A stretch of DNA of 38,716 bases from contig JAEYOX010000045.1 in NCBI GenBank assembly GCA_023411265.1, positions 1 to 38,716 of the forward strand, read 5' to 3'. Under the pieces are notes generated by a model that searched no databases, had not been told where the DNA came from, and worked only from the letters and a program-made list of their open reading frames with translations. Source of the DNA: Bacteroidota bacterium. Lineage in GTDB: Bacteria; Bacteroidota; Bacteroidia; Flavobacteriales; Weeksellaceae. Made by a program: the position numbers and the translations under genes. Each line of letters begins with the position of its first letter. Position 1 is the first letter of the stretch. Positions 25,153 to 33,766 of the stretch are shown here, piece by piece.

Positions 25153-25704
25153 ATGGCAAAACAAATCGCAGTATTAGTAGGAAGCTTAAGAAAAGATAGC
25201 TACAACAGAAAAATAGCCAATGAATTGAGCCGCCTTTCGTCAGACGGATTCAATTTGGAAATAATAGAAATTGGAAATTTACCTTTGTACAGTGAAGATT
25301 TGGATGAGAATCCGCCACAGGAGTGGACGGATTTCCGTCAGAAAATTAAAAACGCTGAAGGTATCTTGGTAGTTTCACCGGAGTACAACAGAACTATTCC
25401 GGGAGCTTTGAAAAATGCAATCGACGTAGGATCCAGGCCTTATGGAGCGTCAGCATGGCCTGGAAAACCCGGTGCTGTTGTCACTTCTTCTATCAGTGCA
25501 TTAGGTGGTTTGGCTGCCAATCATCACATTCGTCAGGCGTTTGTTTTTGTGGATGTTCCCCTGATGCAGCAGCCAGAAGCATACATCGGAAATTCTTCTC
25601 AAATCTGGAATGAGGACGGCACCGCTGTGGAAAACACCCAAAAATTTCTGAAAGACTGGATAGGAGCTTATGAAAAATGGGTAATCGGATTTTCAAGGTC
25701 TTGA
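25153..25704 (+). CDS. NADPH-dependent FMN reductase family protein
   Basis: 183-aa flavodoxin-fold oxidoreductase. The FMN phosphate loop GSLRKDSYNRKIA (from residue 10) and SPEYNRTIPGALKNAID are the family signatures (compare ChrR/YieF/SsuE-type reductases that reduce quinones, chromate or free flavin). The GKPGAVVTSS strand and a C-terminal helix are also present. ATG start; 269 bp separates it from ychF. Physiological substrate not deducible; a redox-defence role is plausible. Confidence 0.92.
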   Translation: MAKQIAVLVGSLRKDSYNRKIANELSRLSSDGFNLEIIEIGNLPLYSEDLDENPPQEWTDFRQKIKNAEGILVVSPEYNRTIPGALKNAIDVGSRPYGASAWPGKPGAVVTSSISALGGLAANHHIRQAFVFVDVPLMQQPEAYIGNSSQIWNEDGTAVENTQKFLKDWIGAYEKWVIGFSRS

Positions 25705-25724
25705 ATCAAAAAATAAATGAAAAG

Positions 25725-25755
25725 AACAGCCGGAATGATTTTAATTCCGGCTGTT
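25725..25755. terminator. Bidirectional terminator
   Basis: Perfect 12-bp stem AACAGCCGGAAT (25725-25736) / ATTCCGGCTGTT (25744-25755) with a 7-nt loop. T-rich tails lie on both sides, between the convergent FMN reductase and cystathionine beta-synthase-type genes. Confidence 0.8.
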
Positions 25756-25786
25756 GATGTTTTTAAAAATAAGGTATGATACTGAA

Positions 25787-26767
25787 TTAAATCCAACCCT
25801 GTTCCTTCATCCACTCGTCATTATAAATTTTGCCCACATACCGCGAACCGTGGTCGTGAAGCAACACCACAATAATATCATCTTTGGTAAACTGATGCTG
25901 AAGCTGTTTAATGGCTGCAATGGCACTTCCTGCAGAATATCCGCAGAAAATTCCTTCCTCTTTCGCTAATTTCCGGGCATACAGTGCTCCGTCTTTGTCA
26001 GTTACTTTTTCAAAATGATCGATAACGGACATATCATAATTTTCCGGAATAATATCTTCGCCAATACCTTCGGTAATATAGGTGTAAGCGTTTTCGGGAT
26101 GCAGTTCTCCGGTTTCATGATATTCTTTCAGAATAGATCCGTACGTATCTACTCCTATGATTTTAATGTTCGGATTTTTTTCTTTAAAAAACATTCCGCA
26201 GCCGGTGATAGTACCGCCCGTTCCTGCGCCTACAATGAAATGAGTAAGCCGTCCGTCCGTCTGTTCCCAGATTTCCGGCGCAGTTTCTTCGTAATGAGCC
26301 TGCCGGTTCGAAAGGTTGTCATATTGGTTTACGTACCAGGCATTTTCTGTTTCTTCGGCCAGTCGGCGAGAAACGGAATAATAAGATTTCGGATCGTCCG
26401 GAGCCACATCGGTCGGGCAAATGACTACTTCTGCGCCCAGTGCTTTCAGAACATCAGCTTTCTCTTTAGATTGCTTGGTATTGGTAACAAAAATACAACG
26501 GTAGCCTTTTACAATGGCAGCCAGTGCGAGTCCCATTCCGGTGTTTCCTGAAGTTCCTTCAATGATGGTTCCGCCGGGTTTCAGGCGGCCGTCTTTTTCG
26601 GCATCTTCCACCATTTTTACTGCCATTCTGTCTTTGACGGAATTTCCGGGATTAAAGGTTTCCACTTTGGCAAGAACCATGGCGGGAAAGTCTTCTCCCA
26701 ATACTTTGTTCAGCTTTATCAGCGGTGTATTTCCGATGGTTTCAAGAATATTGTTTACGAATTTCAT
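25787..26767 (-). CDS. Cystathionine beta-synthase / cysteine synthase-type PLP enzyme
   Basis: 326-aa fold-type II PLP enzyme. PLP lysine Lys45 in NPGNSVKDR; substrate loop EGTSGNTGMG; phosphate-binding GAGTGGTITG. Features such as IIGVDTYGSIL, TEGIGEDIIP, FCGYSAGS and the ending YVGKIYNDEWM are closer to the catalytic core of cystathionine beta-synthase than to CysK, but the haem region and the regulatory CBS pair are missing. It could make cystathionine or cysteine from serine or O-acetylserine. The start is ATG 26767; an in-frame TTG at 26788 is part of the -7 promoter box. Confidence 0.9.
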   Translation of the reverse strand: MKFVNNILETIGNTPLIKLNKVLGEDFPAMVLAKVETFNPGNSVKDRMAVKMVEDAEKDGRLKPGGTIIEGTSGNTGMGLALAAIVKGYRCIFVTNTKQSKEKADVLKALGAEVVICPTDVAPDDPKSYYSVSRRLAEETENAWYVNQYDNLSNRQAHYEETAPEIWEQTDGRLTHFIVGAGTGGTITGCGMFFKEKNPNIKIIGVDTYGSILKEYHETGELHPENAYTYITEGIGEDIIPENYDMSVIDHFEKVTDKDGALYARKLAKEEGIFCGYSAGSAIAAIKQLQHQFTKDDIIVVLLHDHGSRYVGKIYNDEWMKEQGWI

Positions 26768-26785
26768 ACTGTATTTATAGAACTG

Positions 26786-26793
26786 CAAATATA
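26786..26793 (-). promoter_or_regulatory. -7 box of the cystathionine beta-synthase-type gene
   Basis: Minus strand TATATTTG, 18 nt before the ATG at 26767. No clear -33 TTG. Confidence 0.45.
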
Positions 26794-26822
26794 CTACTTA
26801 AAAATAAGTCGGTTGTGAAGCT

Positions 26823-28055
26823 CTAAGTATATTTAATGGACTTTACAGGCGAAATTTTACTGATAAGATAGCTGGGGAAAATAAGTGAAAAGCCGGAAAT
26901 AATGAGAATTCCGGCTGAAATGGCCAGCGGAATCAGTGGATTCATATCAACGGGAACCACACTTACATAATAATTCTCCGGATTCAGTCGGATGACGCCC
27001 CAAAAATGCTGAATGGCCAGCAGTCCGATGCCGATCAGATTCCCGAAAACCAACCCGGGAATCATAATCATCAGGGTATAATTGATGAAAATAGTTCGGA
27101 TTTGTGCATTCGGAGTTCCCAGTGTTTTCAAAAGACCGATGGAATTTGTTCTTTCAATAATCAGAATCAACAGTACCATTATAATATTAATGACTACTAC
27201 GACCAGCATGATGACAATAATCACAGCGATATTATTGTCGAAAATATTGATCCAGTCTACAATCTGCGGATATTTATCGGTGGCTTTCTCGGTATAGTTT
27301 TTAACGCCGGTTAATTTCTCAATTTCAGGAAGGTCTTTTTCTATATCATTTACGTTTTTCAAAAAAACATCAATCCCGCCAATATCTGTTTTTTCCATAT
27401 CCAGAATGCGCCGCGCATGGTTGATATCGCCGATGATGAATTGGTCATCAATCATTTTAATGTCTGTTTTATAAATACCGGTCACTTCAAATTTTCGGTA
27501 TAAAGGCTGTTCCTGTCCGCTCTTGGAGAAAATAGCCACAATACTGTCCTTCACTTTCAGGTGCAAGTCGCCGGCAATTTTCTCGGAAATAGCCACATCG
27601 GAATTGAAACCTTTTTCGGTGATCTCCGGAGTTTTTCCCGCAATCAGGAATTTTTCAAAACGCTGATGGTCAAAATCTTTCCCCACTCCTTTATAAACAA
27701 TGCCGGCAAAATTGTGTTCATTTCTGAGAATTCCGTACACAGTGGCATATTGCTGCATTCCGGCAACGTCGGGGTGTGCTTTTATTTTATTGAGTTGTAA
27801 TCCTTTTTGATCCAATACCGAAGAATCGTAAGACGAATTGGAACGTTTGGATTTAATATTGATATGTCCGCTGAAATCGGCCATGCGCAGTTTGATCGCT
27901 TCCTTGGAACCCAGTCCTACTGATACTGTTATAAGCGAAACAATAATGCCCAATGCTACGGAAAGCCGGCCGATAAAGATGATGACCCGCGAAAGGTTAT
28001 TTTTATTATCTTTGGAAAGTGCTATTTTTTTGGAAAAATATAATGGAAAATTCAA
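26823..28055 (-). CDS. FtsX-like (LolC/LolE-type) ABC transporter permease
   Basis: About 410-aa inner-membrane permease with the MacB/FtsX layout: one N-terminal helix (VIIFIGRLSVALGIIVSLIT), a large periplasmic domain (about 70-275), then three C-terminal helices (VIIVIMLVVVVINIIMVLLI, TLMIMIPGLVFGNLIGIGLL, PLIPLAISAGILIISGFSLI). This matches subunits that extract lipoproteins or move periplasmic cargo with a LolD-like ATPase; no ATPase gene is near. The N-terminus NFPLYFSKKIAL is typical and is preceded directly by TTG 28055, which I take as start. The frame stays open to 28121 inside the divergent gene. Confidence 0.88.
   Translation of the reverse strand: MNFPLYFSKKIALSKDNKNNLSRVIIFIGRLSVALGIIVSLITVSVGLGSKEAIKLRMADFSGHINIKSKRSNSSYDSSVLDQKGLQLNKIKAHPDVAGMQQYATVYGILRNEHNFAGIVYKGVGKDFDHQRFEKFLIAGKTPEITEKGFNSDVAISEKIAGDLHLKVKDSIVAIFSKSGQEQPLYRKFEVTGIYKTDIKMIDDQFIIGDINHARRILDMEKTDIGGIDVFLKNVNDIEKDLPEIEKLTGVKNYTEKATDKYPQIVDWINIFDNNIAVIIVIMLVVVVINIIMVLLILIIERTNSIGLLKTLGTPNAQIRTIFINYTLMIMIPGLVFGNLIGIGLLAIQHFWGVIRLNPENYYVSVVPVDMNPLIPLAISAGILIISGFSLIFPSYLISKISPVKSIKYT
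28007..28014 (+). promoter_or_regulatory. -7 box of the GH171 gene
   Basis: TATCTTTG, 45 bp before the ATG at 28060 and inside the N-terminal codons of the divergent permease gene. No good -33 match. Confidence 0.45.
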
Positions 28056-28059
28056 ACTG

Positions 28060-29250
28060 ATGGGTTTTAGCCTCAAAATTAAAAATTTACTTCTTATCTC
28101 CCTAATTTTTTTAGGAATCATAGGCTTTAAATCACAGGGAAAGAAACCCGCCTTTAAAACGGGAGCGGATCAACATGAGTTGTATCTTCCGATGATTAAA
28201 GGAAAAACGGTCGGCATTGTTACGAATCAGACAGGACTTTTGAGTGACAAAACACATCTTGTGGATTTTCTGGTGAAGAATAAAGTAAACATTAAAACAA
28301 TTTTCGCTCCGGAACATGGCTTTCGGGGGGATGCAGATGCCGGCGAACATGTGAAAAACGGAACAGATGCCAAAACAGGAATTCCGATTGTCTCATTGTA
28401 CGGTGCCAACAAAAAACCAAAGCCGGAACAGTTGAAAGACATTGATGTGATTTTATTTGATCTTCAGGATGTTGGGGTGCGATTTTATACCTATATCTCC
28501 ACATTAACCTACGTTATGGAAGCTGCCGCAGAACAAGGAATTGAAGTAATGGTGCTCGATCGTCCTAATCCGCATGACGGCTACATCGACGGCCCGGTTC
28601 TGAAACCACAGTTTTCTAGTTTTGTCGGGCTTCATCCTGTACCTGTGATATACGGTTTAACCATTGGCGAATATGGAAAAATGGTAAATGGTGAAAAATG
28701 GCTGAAAAAGGGAATGACGGCTAAATATACACTCATTCCGATGGTGAATTATCACAAGAAAAAACGCTACGGAATGGCGGAAAGGCCTTCTCCGAATCTG
28801 CCGAATGAAAAATCGATAAATTTGTACCCTAGCTTATGTTTTTTTGAAGGAACTCAAGTTTCTGTTGGCCGCGGTACCGATTTGCCTTTTCAGATTTATG
28901 GTTCTCCGTGGATGAAAGATTTGCCATATCAGTTTACTCCAAAACCCAATTATGGTGCGAAAGATCCGTTTCTCAATGGTCAAACCTGCTATGGCGAAAA
29001 CCTTTCCGATTTCCCTGTTGAGCTTCGCGAGCTGAGCCTGACATGGTTGTTGAATGCCTATAAGAATTATCAGAATCCCCGGCAAAATTTCTTTCTGAAA
29101 AACGGTTTTTTTGATAAACTCGCCGGAACTGACGTGTTGCGCCAACAGATCATCGCCGGAAAAAGCGAAAAAGAAATAAAATCTTCCTGGAAAAAAGATC
29201 TGGAAAACTTTGAAAAAATCAGAGTGAAATATATCGTTTATCCTGATTAA
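28060..29250 (+). CDS. DUF1343 exo-beta-N-acetylmuramidase (NamZ/GH171 family)
   Basis: 396 aa. Signal-like hydrophobic N-terminus (LLLISLIFLGIIGFKSQG). The family blocks are clear: VGIVTNQTGLL, FAPEHGFRGDADAGEHV, LYGANKKPKPEQLKDIDV, VGVRFYTYISTLTYVMEAA, VLDRPNPHDG, and a C-terminal half with LYPSLCFFEGTQVSVGRGTD. NamZ enzymes cut terminal N-acetylmuramic acid from peptidoglycan fragments, allowing cell-wall recycling in the periplasm. The reading frame is open upstream to 27838, but that part is antisense to the permease, so ATG 28060 is preferred. Its stop codon overlaps that of the convergent 67-aa gene. Confidence 0.9.
   Translation: MGFSLKIKNLLLISLIFLGIIGFKSQGKKPAFKTGADQHELYLPMIKGKTVGIVTNQTGLLSDKTHLVDFLVKNKVNIKTIFAPEHGFRGDADAGEHVKNGTDAKTGIPIVSLYGANKKPKPEQLKDIDVILFDLQDVGVRFYTYISTLTYVMEAAAEQGIEVMVLDRPNPHDGYIDGPVLKPQFSSFVGLHPVPVIYGLTIGEYGKMVNGEKWLKKGMTAKYTLIPMVNYHKKKRYGMAERPSPNLPNEKSINLYPSLCFFEGTQVSVGRGTDLPFQIYGSPWMKDLPYQFTPKPNYGAKDPFLNGQTCYGENLSDFPVELRELSLTWLLNAYKNYQNPRQNFFLKNGFFDKLAGTDVLRQQIIAGKSEKEIKSSWKKDLENFEKIRVKYIVYPD
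28074..28081 (-). promoter_or_regulatory. -7 box of the permease gene
   Basis: Minus strand TAATTTTG, 18 nt before the TTG start. It lies inside the first codons of the divergent GH171 gene. Confidence 0.45.
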
Positions 29251-29450
29251 TCGAAATGGTGGTTTGTATCGTCGTTCCGGTTGCGGTACACCAGCCACAT
29301 ACCTGCGGTAAGTCCTAATACGCCGGCCGTTGCAGTCATCAGCGCACGTTCCAGTTTGTCGTCAGCAGAATTACCAATATAATTCATCAGAAAAAGAACG
29401 ATGAAAGTGATACAGGCAATGATGAAATATCGGGTACTCTTTATATTCAT
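29247..29450 (-). CDS. Small two-helix membrane protein
   Basis: 67 aa: MNIKSTRYFIIACITFIVLF is the start of helix 1, a short acidic/polar loop (NSADDKLERA) follows, then helix 2 TATAGVLGLTAGMWLVYR and a polar tail NRNDDTNHHFD. No known domain. The ATG overlaps the stop of the DUF3575 gene (TAATG), so translation is probably coupled and the start is well supported; an upstream in-frame ATG (29498) lies inside that gene. Its stop shares two bases with the stop of the convergent GH171 gene. Confidence 0.75.
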   Translation of the reverse strand: MNIKSTRYFIIACITFIVLFLMNYIGNSADDKLERALMTATAGVLGLTAGMWLVYRNRNDDTNHHFD

Positions 29451-30079
29451 TATTTTAATTTGTAAGAAAACATAATTCCGCCGCGGTACGGGATCCATTC
29501 GCTGCTTTTGTTCCAGCCGGTCATTTCGTCATACCGCACATCCAGGGTCTTGTGAAAGCCTTTATAGTAGCTGTTGAAAAATCCTCCGCCGGCAAAAATA
29601 TCCATATTCCATCTTTCGCTAATGGGAAACTGATACCCAACCGTTGCTCCCAAAGCAAAAGCGTAGCCGTCCTGATAGAGATCTGAGGTTACATAAATTG
29701 GCGAATTTTCCGCATATTGATAAGGGCCGTCGCTCCAATAGTTCCATTTCTGCATAATATAACGCGCGCCGCTAATATTGGCACCAACATACCATTTGTT
29801 AAAAGCTCCTTCAAAATAATACCGGGCATCGAATCCCAGCATATACATCTGAGCATACTTCCCTAAGAAAGATTTCCATGGCGAGATGAAAACATCGCCT
29901 TGAAGTGTTATTTTTTCGCTCAGTTGATATTCTGCGCCCACATTGATGATTCCTGCGGGCAAAAAAACCGCATTGGCTTTTAGATAAAGTTGATTGGATG
30001 TCTGTGTTTCTGTATTTTCCTGCGCTGCTGCCGTAATGCTGAGAAGCATAAGGGCAACAGCGGTTTTTGTTTTTTTCAT
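29450..30079 (-). CDS. DUF3575 outer-membrane beta-barrel protein
   Basis: 209 aa with a signal peptide (ALMLLSITAAAQ, cleaved before Gln). DUF3575 hallmarks: LYLKANAVFLPAGIINVGAE, QGDVFISPWKSFLGK, ARYYFEGAFNKWYVGANI, GATVGYQFPISERWNMDIF, SEWIPYRGGIMFSYKLK with a beta-barrel-type C-terminus. Function of the family is not established; an outer-membrane barrel is inferred. Its ATG overlaps the stop of the thioredoxin gene (TAATG), and its stop overlaps the next ATG the same way. Confidence 0.88.
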   Translation of the reverse strand: MKKTKTAVALMLLSITAAAQENTETQTSNQLYLKANAVFLPAGIINVGAEYQLSEKITLQGDVFISPWKSFLGKYAQMYMLGFDARYYFEGAFNKWYVGANISGARYIMQKWNYWSDGPYQYAENSPIYVTSDLYQDGYAFALGATVGYQFPISERWNMDIFAGGGFFNSYYKGFHKTLDVRYDEMTGWNKSSEWIPYRGGIMFSYKLK

Positions 30080-31260
30080 TAGTGGTTTTTCTTCAGTTCT
30101 TCTATGAGTTGTTCCGCCGCTGTTGCATCAGTTTCTCTCTGTTTAGCCAAACGCGCTGAGGTTTCTGCGTACATCAGAGCTTCTGCAATTTTACCGGTTT
30201 TTTGATAAAGACGGGCTAATATAAACGTGTTTTCAGGATTTTCCGAACGCATAACGGTTTTTTCAGCCCACATCAGTGCTGTTGCAAATGAAGCCGGAGT
30301 GCTCGCTTTGTCCAGAAATACCCACGCTGCTTTCAGCAGTTCGGTGCTATCATGAGCATCAGGATTCTGATAATGAACCAGTGCGGTGCGTTCGTATTCC
30401 GCAAACTGGCCTGTTTGTTCATAATAATTCAGTTTCAGACGATTGAGAATTAGTTGTGCATCTTCGCTTCCTACCAATGGGGTCGCTTTTTCCAGAAACC
30501 GGGTTTCGTTGACCGTTTTCTTTGTAGTGTCGATGGCGTTTTCCCAAAGTTTCTGAATCTGAAGCTGGTTGTCGAAATCTATAAAAGTCTGCGGCGGAAA
30601 GTGCTGATTCAGCGCTTCCCTATTGGCCTGAAAAATTTTGTAATTGGCGTCGTCCACAGATTTTACAAAGAACAGCAGATACCCAACTTCATCCTTGGTA
30701 AATTCCTTGGTTTTCTTATTTTTAAAATACCTCTCCGATGCTTTTCTGGCAAAATCATAATCGGTGCTGGAATGAAGTTTAATAATATTGATTAAAAATT
30801 CAGGATCGGTTTCTCCTTTCTCAAAACGTTCTTTCATCGAACCGAACTTACTGTTCACAGCGGCTGCTTCTTTTCCTAACTCAAGAAATGTACTTTCCGG
30901 AAGATAGCCCATATTTTGCGAAATCAGTTGGCCGTCTCCGTTGATGAACAGAAAAGTAGGATAGGACTGAACACCATATCGCCTGGCAATTTCCCTGCCT
31001 TCGCCTTTTTCCATGTCAAACTTTCCGTTGATGAAATGGCTGTTATAAAAATCCCCAACCGATTTTTGAGGAAAAACATTCTTTTCCATCATTTTGCACG
31101 GGCCACACCATGCCGCCATAGCATCGATAAAAACCAGTTTGTTTTCCTTTTTAGCCTGCGCCAGAAGTTTGCTGAAAGTTTCTTTCCTGAATTGGATACC
31201 ATCTTGTGCAAACCCCGAAAAACTGAGGGTGACGATAAGGACGAGGAGTATTCTCTTCAT
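30079..31260 (-). CDS. Secreted thioredoxin-fold protein with TPR-like C-terminus
   Basis: 393 aa. Signal peptide MKRILLVLIVTLSFSGFAQ, then a thioredoxin-like domain (about 20-130) with the active site WCGPCK (Cys52, Cys55) and the cis-Pro loop QSYPTFLF. The rest (about 150-393) is helical with TPR-like features (ENTFILARLYQKTGKIAEALMYAE pattern). Likely a periplasmic disulfide or redox protein. An ATG four codons upstream (31272) is an alternative start. First gene of a three-gene TAATG-overlapped operon. A near-consensus TATCTTCG lies just upstream. Confidence 0.85.
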   Translation of the reverse strand: MKRILLVLIVTLSFSGFAQDGIQFRKETFSKLLAQAKKENKLVFIDAMAAWCGPCKMMEKNVFPQKSVGDFYNSHFINGKFDMEKGEGREIARRYGVQSYPTFLFINGDGQLISQNMGYLPESTFLELGKEAAAVNSKFGSMKERFEKGETDPEFLINIIKLHSSTDYDFARKASERYFKNKKTKEFTKDEVGYLLFFVKSVDDANYKIFQANREALNQHFPPQTFIDFDNQLQIQKLWENAIDTTKKTVNETRFLEKATPLVGSEDAQLILNRLKLNYYEQTGQFAEYERTALVHYQNPDAHDSTELLKAAWVFLDKASTPASFATALMWAEKTVMRSENPENTFILARLYQKTGKIAEALMYAETSARLAKQRETDATAAEQLIEELKKNH

Positions 31261-31272
31261 GTTATTTGGCAT

Positions 31273-31647
31273 TTTTTGCAGTAGCGAAGATAAAAAATAT
31301 TTGGCATTCCTGCTCTAATAGGTATGAGGGTAAGGAGTAAAAACTAAATATTGATGTGAATTTTTATGTAGCGATAGTACTTTGTTTTGTTTGTACGGAA
31401 GAGCCAATGTGAAAAGCGGCGAAGCTGTGAACTGTTAGTAGAGAATTTGTTTCCTTTCGATAAAGAGCAGGGTAGCTGCGTACTAATAAGTAATTCCTGA
31501 TACATCAATTTTACACCGAAGTAAAAATTCCAATAGCAAAAAGCTTCTTTTTTCGTAAATTTAGCCTGTTTAATTGTTAAATGATTGAAAAACCAAGAAT
31601 TTCAATGAACTTATAAAAGGTTTTTAAACCCTCAAAATGGATGTAAT
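31273..31647. other. Gene-free stretch between divergent genes
   Basis: 375 bp between the thioredoxin operon and the aminopeptidase gene. I see no ORF over about 15 codons that looks real, no RNA gene and no strong repeat. TAAATTTA near 31557 is a weak -7 candidate for the aminopeptidase gene. Confidence 0.45.
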
Positions 31648-33420
31648 ATGACTTCAAAACAAAAAGTAGCATTGCTGAGAGAAGCAATGGCAAAAGAGAA
31701 TATAGACGCTTTTATTGTCTTTTCAGCTGATCCGCACATGAGCGAATATTTGCCGGAAGAATGGTTGGAACGGACCTGGATATCAGGGTTCACGGGATCC
31801 GCAGGTTTCGTGGTAATTACCCGTGAGAAAGCGGCCTTGTGGACCGATGGAAGATATTTCGTGCAGGCCGCCCAGGAGTTGGAGGGATCAGATTTTGAGC
31901 TGATGAAAGAAGGCGTCGAAGGAACTCCGAATTATATCGACTGGTTGAAGAAAGAAATTCCCGAAAATAGCACCATCGCCCTGAATGCACTCGCAACATC
32001 TCGTTTGCACTGGAGCGATCTGGAAAAGCAACTGGCTGAGAAGGACATCAAAGTAGTCAATAATCCTTTATTGAAAAACCTGTGGGTCAACAGGGTTCAG
32101 GAGAAAAAAAATAATGAGGTTTTTGTTCATCCGGTAGAAAGAGCCGGCCTTTCTGTTCGCAATAAACTGGACATGATCCGAAAGAAAATGAAAGATCAGA
32201 ATGCTGATGTACACATTGTCAGCGCTTTGGATGATGTCGCGTGGACAACCAATTTACGGGGCAGCGACGTACAGTACAATCCTGTTTTTTTAGGATACCT
32301 GATTCTGTCTCCTGAAGAAGCGAAACTCTTCATCGGGAATGACAAACTAAATGAAGAAGCGGAAGCACAGCTGAAAGAGGCCGGTGTTACAGTTTATGAT
32401 TATGATTCCTTTTATAATGAATTGAATAATATTAAAAACCAGAGAATTCTTATTTCTCCGAATTCCAATCAGGCGATTTTCAATGCACTAGAGGAAAATA
32501 ACACATTTATCCTGGCTGCTGCCCCGGGAAATCTGATGAAAGCGAGAAAAACCGAGGTGGAACTGCAGGGATTCCGCACGGTGATGCGTAGGGATGGGGT
32601 TGCGATGGTGAAATTTATCCATTGGCTGAAAACCAGAGTAGGAAAAGAATCCATGAATGAGGTGTCCATCGGGAAAAAACTGAAAGAGTTCAGGCAACAG
32701 GGGAAAAATTTTGTGGGCGAAAGTTTCGGAAGTATTATCGGTTATCAGGGAAATGGGGCTATCGTGCATTATTCAGCAAAAGAAGAAGACTGTAAAGTGG
32801 TGACGAATGAGGGAACGATTCTTATTGATTCAGGCGGGCAGTATCTTGAAGGAACCACTGATATTACACGAACGCTGTCTCTAGGTCACCCCTCAGAACA
32901 GTTCAGGGAAGACTCTACACGGGTGTTGCAGGGAATGATTCGCCTTTCGATGGTGAAATTTCCAAAAGGAACCCGGGGTGTGCACCTTGATGCGGTCGCG
33001 AGACTGCCGCTGTGGAACGAAGGAAAAGATTATGCTCACGGTACCGGTCACGGTGTGGGAAGCTTCATGAATGTTCATGAAGGGCCTCAAAACATCCGGA
33101 AAGATATGAACTTTCAGGAATTGCTTCCGGGAATGGTATGTTCCAACGAACCCGGATTTTATGTAGAAAATGAATACGGAATTCGCCATGAAAATCTGAT
33201 TGCTGTCAGAGAATGGGAAAACACCAGATATGGAATTTTTTATGCTTTTGAAACCCTTACAATATGTCCGTTTGATAGATCGGTGATTAAAAAAGAGTTG
33301 CTCCGCGAAGATGAAATTAGCTGGCTGAACGGATACCACGCCTGGTGTAAGGAAATGCTGGAAGAAGACCTGAGCGGAGACGTAAAAACTTGGTTTCTGG
33401 AACAGGTGAAACCATTATAG
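31648..33420 (+). CDS. Xaa-Pro aminopeptidase (aminopeptidase P family, M24B)
   Basis: 590 aa, the long three-domain form (two creatinase-like N-terminal domains and a pita-bread catalytic domain), as in eukaryotic APP1-type enzymes. Metal ligands are all present: Asp394, Asp405, His468, Glu501 and Glu515, in LIDSGGQYLEGTTDITRT, HGTGHGVGSF, NEPGFY and RHENL. It removes N-terminal residues before proline; two metal ions (usually Mn) are expected. No signal peptide, so cytosolic. A strong terminator follows. Confidence 0.95.
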   Translation: MTSKQKVALLREAMAKENIDAFIVFSADPHMSEYLPEEWLERTWISGFTGSAGFVVITREKAALWTDGRYFVQAAQELEGSDFELMKEGVEGTPNYIDWLKKEIPENSTIALNALATSRLHWSDLEKQLAEKDIKVVNNPLLKNLWVNRVQEKKNNEVFVHPVERAGLSVRNKLDMIRKKMKDQNADVHIVSALDDVAWTTNLRGSDVQYNPVFLGYLILSPEEAKLFIGNDKLNEEAEAQLKEAGVTVYDYDSFYNELNNIKNQRILISPNSNQAIFNALEENNTFILAAAPGNLMKARKTEVELQGFRTVMRRDGVAMVKFIHWLKTRVGKESMNEVSIGKKLKEFRQQGKNFVGESFGSIIGYQGNGAIVHYSAKEEDCKVVTNEGTILIDSGGQYLEGTTDITRTLSLGHPSEQFREDSTRVLQGMIRLSMVKFPKGTRGVHLDAVARLPLWNEGKDYAHGTGHGVGSFMNVHEGPQNIRKDMNFQELLPGMVCSNEPGFYVENEYGIRHENLIAVREWENTRYGIFYAFETLTICPFDRSVIKKELLREDEISWLNGYHAWCKEMLEEDLSGDVKTWFLEQVKPL

Positions 33421-33425
33421 TAATG

Positions 33426-33455
33426 AAGGCCGGCTTTGCATGAGCCGGCCTTTTT
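33426..33455 (+). terminator. Terminator of the aminopeptidase gene
   Basis: Perfect stem AAGGCCGGCT (33426-33435) / AGCCGGCCTT (33443-33452) with a 7-nt loop and five T. Confidence 0.85.
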
Positions 33456-33456
33456 C

Positions 33457-33747
33457 TTAATTAAAATTAATTTTTTCCAGAACGAAATTTTGGCAGTCGT
33501 CCTTTCGGATGATGCGCAGCTTGATTTCATCTCCAAACTGGTTTTGAAGCCGCTTGGCAAACCGGAAAAGAATGTCTTTTTGATTGCGGTCTTTGCGGAG
33601 TTGTTTAAAAGCTCTTTTATTGGTAAATACTTTTTCCTCTTTCATAATTATTACCTCCAGATTCAATTGTTTATTCAAGGAAGTAAGTAGTTGACGATCT
33701 TCCGGATCTAAGATATGGTCGGCTTTTATTTGATATAAGGAGTTCAT
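33457..33747 (-). CDS. Small hypothetical protein, 96 aa
   Basis: Basic, soluble protein beginning MNSLYQIKADHILDPEDRQL, with a central basic segment (KRAFKQLRKDRNQKD) and a C-terminal beta-like stretch (DEIKLRIIRKDDCQNFVLE). No family recognised. The basic character would fit nucleic-acid binding, but that is speculation. ATG start with a consensus -7 box 19 nt upstream; it converges on the aminopeptidase gene. Confidence 0.65.
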   Translation of the reverse strand: MNSLYQIKADHILDPEDRQLLTSLNKQLNLEVIIMKEEKVFTNKRAFKQLRKDRNQKDILFRFAKRLQNQFGDEIKLRIIRKDDCQNFVLEKINFN

Positions 33748-33766
33748 TTTTGTTTTAAATTTTCGA

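Noticed and set aside
27838..28059. N-terminal extension of the GH171 gene in the same frame
   Set aside because: It is antisense to well-conserved permease codons and adds residues before a normal signal-like N-terminus at ATG 28060.
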